From positions 1,000,004 to 1,064,003 of the forward strand of contig SCFE01000053.1 of assembly GCA_004352715.1 (NCBI GenBank): a stretch of 64,000 nt of DNA. Reading direction: 5' to 3'. Position 1 is the stretch's first letter. Every line of letters begins with the position of its first letter. This document shows, one piece after another, positions 36,397 through 48,610 of this stretch. Source of the stretch: Hofstenia miamia. Taxonomy: Eukaryota > Xenacoelomorpha > Acoela. The notes beneath the pieces are model-generated. The model was not told where the DNA came from and searched no databases. It saw nothing but the letters and a program-made list of their open reading frames with translations. The position numbers and the translations under genes were made by a program.

Positions 36397-37332
36397 ATGT
36401 CAAATAGTGAATATTCGAACTACCTCAAATCTACTTTCTCGGATATGAAGATGTCTGCATCAATATTGCCAAGCATTTCAGCTCCTGCTTTACTCAATGC
36501 ATCTCATGCGAGATTGTCACAATTGCGTCTTGACTTACCTCAACATGCGTCAGCAGCATTTGCCGCACAGGCACATTATCATGCTCTCGCTTCACCATCA
36601 ATTACTGCTGCAATGGGTTCTGCCATTATACCTCCAAGAGTTGCTCCAGCTCCAAGTTTAGCACCAAGCGATCATAATATTATACAAACAAGTGAAATTT
36701 TGTTTGAAGGCGTTTTAATTACCTCATTTAACATTGGTGGTGAACCTAGATTATGTTTACCGCAAATATTTCACAGTGTTTTGACTGATTTTGATTTAAC
36801 AGATATCAACAGAACCTGTGAAGTTCTTCGTATACATTGTTTCAGATGTACTAATGAACAGTTGGAGACATTTAAGTGCCTTGGAATTTTACCACCCGGT
36901 GCTCCTTCTTGCGGACTTATTACACTTACAGATGCAGAAAGATTGATAGACATGCTTTTAGTGAGATGCTATCCAATTTCATCTTTACCTGTTACAGAAA
37001 AAGATCTGGAATTGTTTACTACTATCAATATTTTCCATGAATGCTTTGGAAAAACGAGAGGGAAAGTATTCATTGAAATGTATGATAGTCCTAATGCCGT
37101 GTGTATTCGTTGTGATAGTTGTGAAAATTTCTTTGCACCAACTCGGTTCGTCGTCCATCAAGATCGTCAGGGGGAATCGAGTCTTTGTCACTGGGGATTC
37201 CGGGTAGAAGCATGGAGGAACTATATCCATCTATCAGGATCCGAAAATGACGATAATATTAAGCTTAAACTTCGATTACTACGCAAATTTCAGACAATGT
37301 TTGAACCTTCATTTCGACTAGATAAGCATAAA
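36397..37332 (+). CDS. SKI/SKIL-like: SKI/SnoN-family transcriptional co-repressor, first coding exon
   Basis: Encodes 312 residues before a consensus donor (AAA|GTAAGT at 37333). Residues 1-95 are a Ser/Ala/Pro-rich head. About 100-190 form the SKI/SNO/DAC domain (LFEGVLITSFNIGGEPRLCL ... GLITLTDAERLIDML). About 205-302 form the c-SKI SMAD4-binding domain (HECFGKTRGKVFIEMY ... FVVH ... CHWGF), with the Cys236, Cys239, His254, Cys264, His265 set expected for its zinc site. In animals these proteins bind SMAD4 and R-SMADs in the nucleus and recruit co-repressors, damping TGF-beta/BMP signalling. ATG 36397 is the first in-frame Met after a stop at 36361. As I recall, vertebrate SKI likewise encodes both domains in one large first exon. 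SKI and SnoN cannot be separated by eye. Confidence 0.93.
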
Positions 37333-40317
37333 GTAAGTTTTTAACATGTTAGATTAATATGATAATGTTAGTGTGCGATGCATTACTACGAGAAGTGACA
37401 TTTGTTATTACCTGTTACATCTCAATATATTAGGGCTTTTTTGGGTAATGTACTTCGCTCTAAATTACATTGCTTTAATCGAGATTACGAACATGAAATG
37501 CCATTGATAATTATCTACTTCCTAGTCTCAGAGATCTTCAATGCGTCTCAGATTCTTATATTGTTCATAATAACAAAATTGTCAAGCTAAGTGCAGCCTA
37601 AAGTAGCGAAATGTTATCACTAAATTTAAGTACTATTTCGAATAAATTACTTACATATTCATTATCTTATGCCTAGATCAAGATTATCATTAAAATTCGC
37701 GATTCATTTGTTAGCGTTTCTAGGCCAAAATAACTTTATGCAAGTAAAAACGAGTAGAATTTTTTCTTAATTACATATCAAATATTGCATTACTTTTGTC
37801 TATGCATTGAGATTATTGTTTCAATACCCAAGTTTTAATGCTTTATTTATTTTTCAATTTTTTCACTTCTTCCTGCTTAATGCAAATATACTTATATGAA
37901 TTATATAATTAAGAAGAATTTTTGTCAGTAGGTCCAGTAAAGTTTACTACAGCAATTTTTCTTGGATTTCTTTTTAGAAAATTATTGAATTTTTCGTATA
38001 GTAAATTTTTCTTTATAAAAAATCTAAAACATTGAATGTGTAAATATAAACTTTAATATTGTTTACAATGCGCATTTGCATTGTTTACTACCGGATTGTT
38101 TTTGTTGACATTCATTGCAACAGTATAGCATGTATAGTTTGAAATTAGCAACTATGTTGCGTCTATTCACATGATTTGTTCACATGATGATTTCTATAAT
38201 TTAAATGTTGCAATGGGAGATAAATTCTCCGATATGAATTCGGTGGCTTCGAATTCAATTATTTTTAACTTTTTATCATAAAATTTGATGTACTAATGTG
38301 CAGATTATTAAAAAATGGTCAGCAAATCATTTTACAATGCTGGAAAATTCGTGATTTTGAAATAATTTGTGCTTTTAGTCGGTATTGTATTGCATTTTAG
38401 ATAATTTACTACTGGTATTTTAGTACGCCAGTGTAGAGGAAATCATATTGCAATTATAAAACGTGTGAGACTATATGCGTATGTAGTAGCAGCAGGTTTT
38501 GCGAAAACAATGATTTTTGCTTTTAGACAACCACTTCGATGTATCAAAACATTGCTAAAATCACATGTAGTAGCAAACGTTGAATTATGATAGCTTATCA
38601 TTTCATAGCAGTGACTTTGTTTGCGTCCATATCAATAGAATTATTGGTTTTGCTTGGCTTATGAAATTTTCTCTTCAAAAAATGAATGTTTCTTACTTTG
38701 TGATCACAAAGAACACTAACTATTTTTAAAACGTTAATGCACAAGAATTATCTTAAAATTAACAGTCTCTCAATTTGTGCACATATCTTCTTAATTTTTA
38801 GTCAATTATCTACTGTAGTTCCAGTCTAGTTGTCTATGCATTTTTGTTAAATTAGTAAGATAGATTTATAGCATTAACCATTGCGTGATGATTGGTTGCA
38901 TTTTCAGTATACTGAGATTGATGTTTTAGCAATCATTTTATCTGAACTAAATAGTGCATTAGTTCTTGATTATCGTTCGAATCATGTTTTAATTCGTTTT
39001 GTTTATTTGGCACTCACTCGACTATGTAATTATTTGTGTTTGTACAACAAAGAATACCGTATTTATTACTACATAGTTGTGCATTTTTTCACACCTGCAT
39101 TCTATTTTGTATTTTGCCGTGATAAAAATTTGATCAAAGCTCTGACTTATCAGTGATTGAAAATTAATATTGTTTTAGAGTAAAACTTGCCGCCCTAAAC
39201 CTCTAATTTCATTCACCAAACCAAGTACACGTATTTATAACGTCATACCTAAGCTGTTGAATGTATCGACTCATCTCGGTTGGTAGTGAATTGTATTTTC
39301 TAATTTTACGCGAGAATAACAAGTTTATTTCTGACGGATATTAGGAAAGGTGTTAGCAGACTTTATATTTCGGTTTGCGGCCATTTTAAAGTTAATTAAA
39401 TCAACAAACTGTTATCAGACATTTTGTCTGTATGACGTAATCGCATTGTCACTAAAATTTTATGCATTTTAAATTGATACGCTGCAAGCTATTTGCTGTA
39501 GACAATTAGGTTTCTGCTAGTTATAGCTATTTCCCAATCTCTCCTTGTTTTAATGCATCTGCTGAGTTTATTATAGTACTTATCCGGAAATCGCATAAAT
39601 TCAGACCAGAAGTAAGATCTTCTAATGCAAGCGTGGGCAAATACATGGGCAGTAATTCTCTAGAATAGTATTTGACAACTCATTTCCTCATTTTGAGGTT
39701 AAGATGATTCGTTTCTACACCAATGCATGTTGCACTTGTGGTGTACTCAATCTCATCCCAATGCACATTTGAAATCAATGTTTCTCCAATTGAAGGAAAT
39801 CCATTTTTATCAGGAATTACTTAGTGCGTACCATTAAAAGTATTTTATTTTTAAAGTCCAGCTAAACAAAGATTGGGAACTGCTTGCTTTGTTATTGTTA
39901 TTAAAGCTTAGGTAATCAATAGTTATTATTTATTTTGCGCAGCTGTAAATTGAGTTGGTAATTTAAGTTAGTTTTCTCTAAATTATTTGGGTCACTTTAA
40001 ATTTGTTTTAATTTAGGTTTAAATGCAATTTCTTCACTTGTGATTTTATTTAAAATTTCTAAGGTTGAAATTTTGTGATTTATTAAGTAAATATGCGCAA
40101 GCCTACAGCACTCCTGGAATGAAAGTGTAGCATACAATTAAAGCAACTTATAATTTAATTAAAGCTGTTTGTTATTTCTAACTATAATAATTTTGCAATC
40201 GATGGATTAGTGCTGGGAAATCACAAACCAAATGCTGATTTGCATCATCTTATTGTCAGTCTCGGCAATTTAAAGTCTGGAAACCAACTTGTAGTGTTTT
40301 TTGGTAAATCAGTTAAT

Positions 40318-41900
40318 TTAAATCGGATTATTCACGATTTTAATCGGATTACTACACAGATGACGAACTAAATACATCAAAATAACTACTATAACCTGGC
40401 CTGGACATTTCAGTTGATTTGAGCACAATACTGTACACGTTTCCTTTTTTGTTATGGGCCCACACTCACTCAAATGCAAAAAAAATAGCTCCAAATGTGC
40501 AATAGTTATTAAGCCTTGAATAATATCCAAAATCCGGCTATCCAGTTGAAATAATTTCCCAATCACTTGAACAAATAGAACCTCCTACATCGTAAGCGAC
40601 AGGTAATAAAGGGCCAATTATGTTCAAAACTGTGCAATCGCTGTCATCATGGCATAGGCTAACGCATTTTCTTTAGATTTAATCCATTTTTTCATTCAAA
40701 TATCTGGTATTTACATAAAATCCAAATAATGTGCCACTGTTAAACTCTTCATTCATTTTGTGAGTGCTCATTGTTTCTCAGCCTGCAGAACATTATTTAA
40801 AGTTGAACATAAATTATACATTGGAAGTGGATGTCTCGAACATATCCATAGCAGATTCAATAGGAAATAGAATAGCTCAAAATATTCAGCATTTTTTTCA
40901 TTGATAAATTTGTGACGCTTCTATGAATTGAAGAAGGTATTATTCCTTTTTACCTTTTAGCAAAGAGAGAAAATAAATGCCTACTCCTCGACTTGTGAAT
41001 ATAGAAGATAGAGTTACATAGGAAATGGAAACCAGTATGTGAAGTTTAAGTTTTTACGTGCTTTTTTCTCTTAACCGTGCCGATGATAAGTGATGGTGGA
41101 AGTATGTGGAAGTTCCTTCACTAACATTAGAAACTTTTATATGCTTTGCAAAAAGATCCAATGCATGTGAAACACAGCCGAATGTAACGATTTCTTTAAC
41201 CCATGCGATTGGCTTGATATGCTATGTTTAATTAGCAGGACAACGTTATACCCGAACAAGTCATTATTGCTTTCAACAGTCTTCACCCAACGCTTTATGT
41301 TGTTTGAATCTTCTCAAATGTGTTGATCTTTTCGATCAGCACTTTATCAAAATTTGGGATTGTGGCAGCAACAGAAATTATTGGCTGGTTGTTGATATTG
41401 CTTTAGATGTCTATGCTAAATGTGACGAATTAATCTTTCAATATATCTATTGCTAGTGGCAGGCATTCATTGTGTATTTTATCGATCAACTCATCTGATT
41501 TTCTCTGGGTTTTGGCTGCATGTAACTGATGCGAATGTTTTTGCACAACCATTTAAGCGATTAATGATTAACATTGCCTCAATTACATAAAAGTTTTTTC
41601 GTATATGGATGTTTTTGAAACGAATTTATCCATAACTTTTTGTTTCTTTGGAGCACGTTCAGGTTTCAAGTTGTGCTTCACAATTGTCTGTCGATGAACG
41701 CTTTTCGAAGAGCTCTTCCGAACAAACTGACAATCAATGTAAACCATGTTCACTTTCTTTGTATATCGCCAACAGGCAACAAGTCTTTATTACTCTCCTT
41801 GGTTGTCTTGTTGAAATGATTTTAGGTTTCGCCCGATCGACATGGCGTTATGTTTTGTGCTTACTATTTTCTTGACATAAATCATTGAATTGGCGGGAAC
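40318..41900 (-). pseudogene. hAT-type transposase relic antisense in the SKI-like intron
   Basis: Minus-strand reading gives, at about 41130-41190, VTFGCVSHALDLFAKHIK, the conserved hAT block GC-x-AH-x-LNLL-x-KD. On either side are coding-like pieces: QRKSDELIDKIHNECLPLAI (about 41450-41510), NFDKVLIEKINTFEKIQTT (about 41310) and an 82-codon open frame at 40318-40566. Stops and shifts are numerous. Its 5' part, with a possible BED zinc finger, would lie toward 41900. No termini or target duplication identified. Inactive. Confidence 0.55.
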
Positions 41901-42057
41901 TTTCTTGAAAACGACATCGTAATAGAATTTTGTGTTGAACATTGCTAAAGGTCCCTCAAAAGCAATATATTTGCTTCGTGAATTCAATTCATCAAATAAC
42001 ACCTTAAGTTTTCGGAATATCAGTTTTAGTTGACAATGGTATTTTGTTGATTTTGTA

Positions 42058-42060
<3 letters not shown>

Positions 42061-42106
<46 letters not shown>

Positions 42107-42368
42107 CATACATACGTATGCGTGCTCTAGATACTATGGGATTTGTATCCACCGCTCGCACTTTCCGATTATCCATAGTATCAGCGCCTTCTTTGATGCA
42201 AAACCAGGATAATTCATTTTATACAAAAATTTTTACATTGCGCATTCGGAAAAGGGGTCTAATTTCTTATGTATGAGTTTCAAGTTTTTTCAAAAAATTT
42301 TTTTACCCGTCCAGCGGCCTCCGCCATAGTATCTTGCTTTGTAGATATTTTAAAATTTTGTATCCAAA

Positions 42369-42405
<37 letters not shown>
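42061..42405. repeat. (AT)n-bounded dispersed repeat, copy 2
   Basis: AT tract 42061-42102 (continuing into CATA repeats), then about 260 bp matching 15153-15420, then a second AT tract 42371-42405. The whole unit sits 120 bp before SKI exon 2. Confidence 0.8.
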
Positions 42406-42408
<3 letters not shown>

Positions 42409-42525
42409 AATATCAAGGCGATTACATTTAAATAACCTAAATAGACATGTCATTTGGTTTTCTATGAAGGAATATCGATTATATTCTCAGTATTCCTGAT
42501 TCATTCATTTGAATATCTATTTTAG

Positions 42526-42794
42526 TATCACAACGAGTCACTATTCATTGGTGAACCAACGTTTGAAAAGGGGACAGAATCTGTATTTCATCAATTCTGG
42601 AACACTAACAAATTGAGCCGCTACTTGACGAATCCCAGTCCAACAACTACTACTACTATTAAGCGCACCAAGCGAGAGTATGACTGCGCACCCACATCTC
42701 CTGTTGAAGTCGACCTTGACAGCTATTCTACACCGATTAAGAAGGAAAAAATTTCTCCAACCCCAGAAACAAGGCCAGTCTCCTGTGAAGAAAG
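42526..42794 (+). CDS. SKI/SKIL-like: SKI/SnoN-family co-repressor, second coding exon
   Basis: Follows the acceptor TATTTTAG and reads in phase 0 with exon 1, giving KHK joined to YHNESLFIGEP. The first part (FEKGTESVFHQFWNTNKLSR) continues the end of the SMAD4-binding region. The rest is low-complexity: a Thr run, KRTKRE, Pro/Ser-rich sequence and KKEKISPTPE. The exon is 269 bp and ends at GAAAG|GTTTGT (42795), leaving phase 2. Reading through the donor would stop at 42816. The C-terminal coiled-coil part of SKI proteins is not found in the remaining 21 kb, so later exons are outside the window, unrecognised, or lost in the gaps. Confidence 0.8.
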
Positions 42795-43830
42795 GTTTGT
42801 TAATTGTTTATTATGAACAAAACTCTTTTGTATGGGTAGTCAGAGTAATGTTTAATAACTTTACTTCATGGTCATTCTTAGTTTCTTGTCAAGCCCTGCA
42901 TTAAGTTGAAGCCAAGTGACGCGCTTGTGTTTAATTTATTGGGAAGTTTGAAAGCTGCCTAGACATAAGCAGTTCTTATTTGTATAACGTTTTATTTTTT
43001 TGTTTTGTCTAAGGCATTTCTTAACTAATTGAATATTACTCAGCGTCCTTTTGAAATACTTCAACATAAACATATTTTTTTTAATTGAGCGAGTCTGTAA
43101 AATCTTTGAAAAACAAACAGTAACGAAGACAAAGCTATATTGTTTCCATCAACTCATCTATCTCGGATGATAATTATTTCTGTGTATTCAAAATGAATTT
43201 ACGAAATCTCAAACTGGTTTTCTTAGTAATTTATTCTACACAGTCTATTCAATGTGGACATTTTTTAGTTATAAAAATTTCAATATTTTTTGACAGTTTG
43301 TCTCTCGCACAATTAACCCAGGAAATACAGTAATTAGTGCTCAATTAATCAATTTACTTTCTGAATTTTGATATTTTATTTTTCAACTTACTGAAATGTC
43401 ACTTGGCAGCCATTTCTTTCTTATAGTATTTAATATGAATATTTCCCATTAAGCTGCAAAACTATAAGTGTTTCCATAATGACAAGTATCATTATCTAAA
43501 GAAGTGTCAACGTCCTCTAATATTATCATTGTAGCATTGCCAAAAATTTAAAATTTTTACTGCTTTTGATTATTATATTTCTATTTTCTGAACATCCAAC
43601 TGTTTACTATTTTGCTCTCTGGAATTACAGATGTTTCTATTATATCCGCGTAGTCGCTTGTTCAAATCTAATCAAACATATTGATTTAGCAAATTAGACG
43701 TTCCGGTACCATACCACGTGCTCATTACAATTTATTTAAAAACGTTTGAAATTATTTGTAATCAATTATAAAAGATTGTTATGGTTATTTTTAATTACTA
43801 TCAATCCTGGTGGTAAAACATTAAAACTTA
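42795..43830 (+). other. SKI-like downstream intron, no feature seen
   Basis: AT-rich sequence after the exon 2 donor, without a recognisable exon. Confidence 0.45.
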
Positions 43831-44056
43831 AGCCACGGTTAGACTAGTGATTGGTTCAAAAGTGATCTATCACATTTTGATTGAATCGCACGTCTAACCA
43901 CGCAAGATAATTAGCAATGTGACGATCACAAGAAAATCGAACGCGCACGATTTCTTTGTGATCGTCACATCGCTAATTATCTTGGGTGGTTATACGTGCG
44001 ATTCAATCAAAATGTGATAGATCACTTTTGAAACAATCACTAGTTTAACAGTGGCC
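43831..44056. mobile_element. foldback MITE, about 105-bp arms, TTA target duplication
   Basis: The left arm from 43831 (AGCCACGGTTAGAC) pairs along its length with the right arm ending 44056 (GTTTAACAGTGGCC). A central spacer of only a few bases lies near 43938-43948. Arm mismatches are few. TTA occurs directly outside both ends (43828-43830, 44057-44059), which fits PIF/Harbinger-type TWA targets. It is 226 bp, non-coding, and different in sequence from the foldback at 16.5 kb. Confidence 0.82.
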
Positions 44057-47000
44057 TTACATTCATTATTATTATTATTATTATTTTTCAAAGTCAGTGC
44101 TGTTCCCTCCATGCAGGCTTTCATGCAATGATGCTTAATGTAAAGGCATTGAATCGGATTGGACTTATGCCCATCATTGAAGTACTTCTGTGTTTGAAGT
44201 GTTGAGGTTATCCAATTCCATCATAAATTACACAGGAGATTATTTACAAAACTATATTAATTATCCAATCTGGGTTGAACAATTCTCACTAAAAATCCAA
44301 ACATGTATTTCTAATGTACACATCAGCTACACCAGTGACCTATCTATGCATAAGAGACTATAGACATTGTGGATCTTCAACCTTTAAGTATTTAACGATG
44401 TGATATATTTAACATTTGTAATTTGACGCACTACAAAAGTAATTCAACACAAGCTAATTTAGAAGTTTGTAGTTAATTACTAATTAACCTGTTTTATCAT
44501 TTTCCGTTACTTAGTAGTATTGATTATATTTCCTGCATATATCTCCTTCCACTCTGTTTAGTATACATTTTAATTCCTTGAAATCGATTTTTTATTTAAA
44601 ATTTCTCACTTAATGCCACTGATGTCGAGTAAGATATGGCTAAATAATGGTATATTATGTTATACTAATTTTTTAAATGAGGTAGTTGGATAGGTTTCTT
44701 ATAAAATTAATTGAAATGATCAGTTTTATCCTTAGGAGCATTCGAATATAGCAAGGCTTACTATATATTGAAAGCATTGATGTAAGGAATACAAGCATAT
44801 GCATGTTTAATGACTAATCTTCAATAACTTCTTGCTAATTTGAAGGCAACAGTGCCAATGTCAGACTTTATATTATATTGACACTTAAAAATTATTATAA
44901 GCACTTGAAAGAACTTTAAAATTTAAGTATGATATTCTCCATATTAATATGGTATTTTAGAAGTAATGTACAGCTTCTACAAGATCAGGATATCTTTCCT
45001 GGTCAAAAATATATACATTAAAATTCATTTCAATGGAATATAAAATTAGGTATGAAACTAGGGCACAAAATGTAGTGATGAATTTCTTAGCGTGTGACCT
45101 TTTACATTCATGGTTAGTTAAACACATACTTATGTACACTTTGAAATTAAAGTAAACCATAATAAAATGTATCAATTTTAGTGCGAAGTCAGGAACTGCA
45201 ACGCACTTCTTTTAGAACTAAAATCGATACACGTGTTTGGTAACAACGCTCACTTACTAATTAAAAGCCAGCATTGTCTCTTTTGTTGGTAATTGCAATT
45301 ATTAGTTAACTATCATTCTTCGAGACTTTATTTATTATCCAATATTAGCACTATTGGACGAGAAGACTATAATGGAATTGTCACAAATTTTAGGTTTTCT
45401 GGCAATAATTGTAAGCAGGGTGCCGTTTATGGTATAGTCATATATTGCAAGGCGTAATTATAACAAAAATGATGAATGATGGCGACATGCACGTGGGATA
45501 CAAGGGACAATAGGAAATTTGATAAAATGATCTAATCTGTCTAATATTTAGTTAAATATAGTGAAAATTGCCAGTTGCTTTGCAAAAATTAATCGGGGTA
45601 AAGACTACCATTTTGTGAAATATTGTAAATTGCATTGATATTCCAAGCAATTCATTTTGAAGCATTCACAAGCAAATTTTAACATTAGCCACTTATTTTT
45701 TGTTATTTTCCAATACAAAACACTTTGTTAGGTGCCATCATTACAAATGAGAAGCAACCACCTCTTTAATATTTGTTTGCAATTTATTGAATCTACGAAT
45801 TAAAGTTTGCAACACCTTTAAAATTTTTTATCTAAACAAATGTTTTTTTGTTCAAAACTTGTAACGAAATTATTTACTCATTCAATTATTACAGATACAT
45901 GTATAAGATATTCTATATGACATTAAAGATAAGTTTATAATTATCTTGAAGCCAATTATAAACTCTGTACATGTAAAAATATATTTATGGAGTACCATTA
46001 CGGTCATATTTTTAAATTTACTATCCCGAATGGTATTAAAAAAATTTTCTTCCATAGTATTATAGGGATCACAGTATGGTATATAATGGTATGCACCATG
46101 CCATAATCGGCACCTCTAATTGTAAGCCTGACCAGAAATAATTATTACAAAACCTCTTAATTCGTACTTTACCTATTCTGAAACAATGTTAATGCATTAA
46201 ACATAGAAATAATAATATTTAATTGCATATATTTATATTTGGTGCCCATTGAAAATGAGTTAACTCACTCCACTCCATCTCACACAGTCGTTTTTATATT
46301 TTTAAATTTGCAAATTTAAAATCAAAAAACGATTTGTGTTGTATGTTCCTTTCAAAGAATTTTCCGCAGCGAAAGTTTATTAAAATTTTGCGTGGGAGTT
46401 TGGCAGCTTCGATTGAATGGGAGTTATTGCATTACTCATCCAACGTTTGTCCAAAATATTCCATTAATGCATTTTTGTAGCTTTACATTCATTTTCTTTT
46501 ACAGTCTCATTATAGGAGCGTGCTTGCATAATTGTTGCACTTAGACCTGTAATCAGGACAGGTTAAATTATTACAGGATAATCAAGCTAATTTAATCAGG
46601 ACATGATAAGCAGATTATTTTCTTATCACATGATAGTCAGTCTAGAATCAGGATCACAAAGTATTGAATAAGGGAGAGAGTGTGCAATAATAACTGTTGG
46701 TCGTCCTCTTAGATAAGATGGTATGGCAGAGCCATTGCATAGCTTAGCAGTGCATTGCATATGCGGTCGATCATAGTGAACTGATGTAGGGTATATTCTA
46801 GATTACGTGCTAGTGTAGTGATTTGTTTGATCTATCAGTATCAGCTCGTTCGTCTTCATTACGTATATATTTGTTTGAAAAGACTTGTTCTTCTAAAACT
46901 TGTATGTCCCAATTATCACACAACATTTTAATTACGTTTAATAGACATACAACGCACATGAGATATTATTCTAACTATTTCATTATTTGTATTCTGTCCA

Positions 47001-48170
47001 AGGTTGTGTTGTTAAATCACATGTTTAATACCATAATATTTATTAGCAACTGTTAAGTTCATGAATAGCAGATTGACATTGGTTTAGAGCCTCTGCTTTT
47101 AACAGTCAAATTTACAAAAATCTTGCAGCGTTAGTACTTCAGTTAATTATTTGTGAGTGTACATGAATCCAGCTGACTGCGACACTGATAGAATACATCT
47201 GCTACATTTCATTCAAAGGTGTCGAAATATTCTGAAAAAAGGTTTTGAATAACAATGAAAAAGCAGGTGCTTAAAACACCGTTTCAAACGTGTTTAAAGC
47301 ATTGTATGTTTTTTCTAGGCAACCCTGTATAAATATACATTCAGAAAGGACTTTTCGGCAAGATTTAGTCCCAAGACTGGTTCCATGGGAAAAGCTTTCC
47401 TTTTCCTCTCCCATCCCACGTCCCACGACAACCCTGATTCCTTCTGTTTTGTATTATCCTTCTTTGAATGTAATTTCACTGGGACCAAATTTTTTATATT
47501 TTTTGATAGTTTGATTCCAAGTGAAAATTTTCCTGGCCCACGGGTTCCTGATGACATTTCATGCAGTCAGCTAATGAACCGAATTCGGTGATGAAATTCT
47601 TGAAACTGTAGGGAATTGTATGAAAAACAGACTAAAAAAATTTCCTCCAAATCTCGCTATAGTGGAGAACAGATGTCAAGATTTATAAAACAAGATTACT
47701 GCCGGCCACTTAAAAGGAACACATAAACACAATCTGTAGTTTTAGGAGGAAAGCGGGATTGAAACGACTTAAATTTTATTTTTCCTACAGATATTTTGTT
47801 AAGTGGAATGCATTTTCATTCAGCACTATCTTGTCCTTGTGAAATACCACTCGCTGGTTAGCGCTTTATTCTTCTGCTTAAATCTGAACAGGCACGAGTA
47901 ATGTCAAAGTAATGTTGAGTAACAGGATAAATTAAATGACTACCCATCAGGCGAGTTTTGGAATTGTAAATATCAATTGAGTTTCATTTTCTGCAATTTT
48001 TTTGGCATTCGAATGAAAATGTTGAGATTAATGACGATGTTTTCATTGAAGTGAGTAATTGTGGATACGAATGACGAAGGGATAGTGCAAAGTTTCCTGA
48101 AACCCTCTGAATTTTGGAAGGTATTTTAATGCCAATCAGTTGAGCCCCAACATGTGTGTAAGGAAATGCT
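44057..48170. other. non-coding, no supported gene
   Basis: Contains an (ATT)n tract at 44066-44084 and a stretch at 46540-46670 with repeated CAGGA(C/T)A words. No recognisable exon or transposon. Confidence 0.45.
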
Positions 48171-48179
48171 TAAGTGTTT

Positions 48180-48610
48180 TACTTTTTAAAGAGGGATTCC
48201 TATATCCCTTTGAAAAAAACAAATTTCTTAAAATATTTGAATGAGCCAGGCCTAATTAATAGAAAGAAGCACATTCAAGTGGTCGGTCAAAGAGTTCTCT
48301 GGATATGCCAACGCACTCTATTCAGGCGCTTGGATTTGGATCAAGATGGTGCGACTCCCCATACGTCTGTTCACCAAAAAAATCAGGATATCGACGTTCA
48401 AATCCTACATTGGCCTCCTAATTCTCCAAATATAAACAATGCGAAAAATGTCTGTGAAAGTATTTGAAAGACTATGTTGTGAAGAAAATCCAAATTCAAA
48501 ACAAGAATTGATTAAATATGCTCAAGAATCTCACATTTAATCACGACTGAGACAATGAACTCCATTTTCAGACAGTTGTCGAAATACAATGAAAAATAGG
48601 TCCATCTTTA
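48180..48610 (+). pseudogene. Tc1-like transposase C-terminal fragment
   Basis: The frame at 48174-48467 contains LDQDGATPHTSVHQ, the second catalytic Asp region of Tc1-like transposases. It is followed at the expected distance by ILHWPPNSPNINNAKNVCES, which aligns with WPPNSPDLNPIENLW. The final catalytic Glu is replaced by Lys and the Asp before it by Asn, so it is dead even where open. After a frameshift, LKDYVVKKIQIQNK continues the C-terminus. The N-terminal half is missing. Confidence 0.75.

Larger units (their letters stand above)
37333..42525 (+). other. intron 1 of the SKI-like gene
   Basis: 5193 bp from GTAAGT (37333) to TATTTTAG (42525), phase 0. AT-rich; holds the antisense hAT transposase relic (about 40620-41900) and the (AT)n-bounded repeat (42061-42405). 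No additional exon could be recognised inside. Confidence 0.75.

Noticed and set aside
36771-37230. Minus-strand open frames under SKI exon 1
   Set aside because: Shadows of the SKI reading frame; they show no protein similarity, whereas the plus strand encodes two clear domains.
46540-46680. Possible MITE with CAGGACA/TCAGGAT words
   Set aside because: No inverted termini or target duplication could be lined up.
47290-47600. Overlapping 68-80 codon frames on both strands as a possible SKI C-terminal exon
   Set aside because: No coiled-coil heptads, no splice sites in phase 2, and the composition does not resemble SKI.
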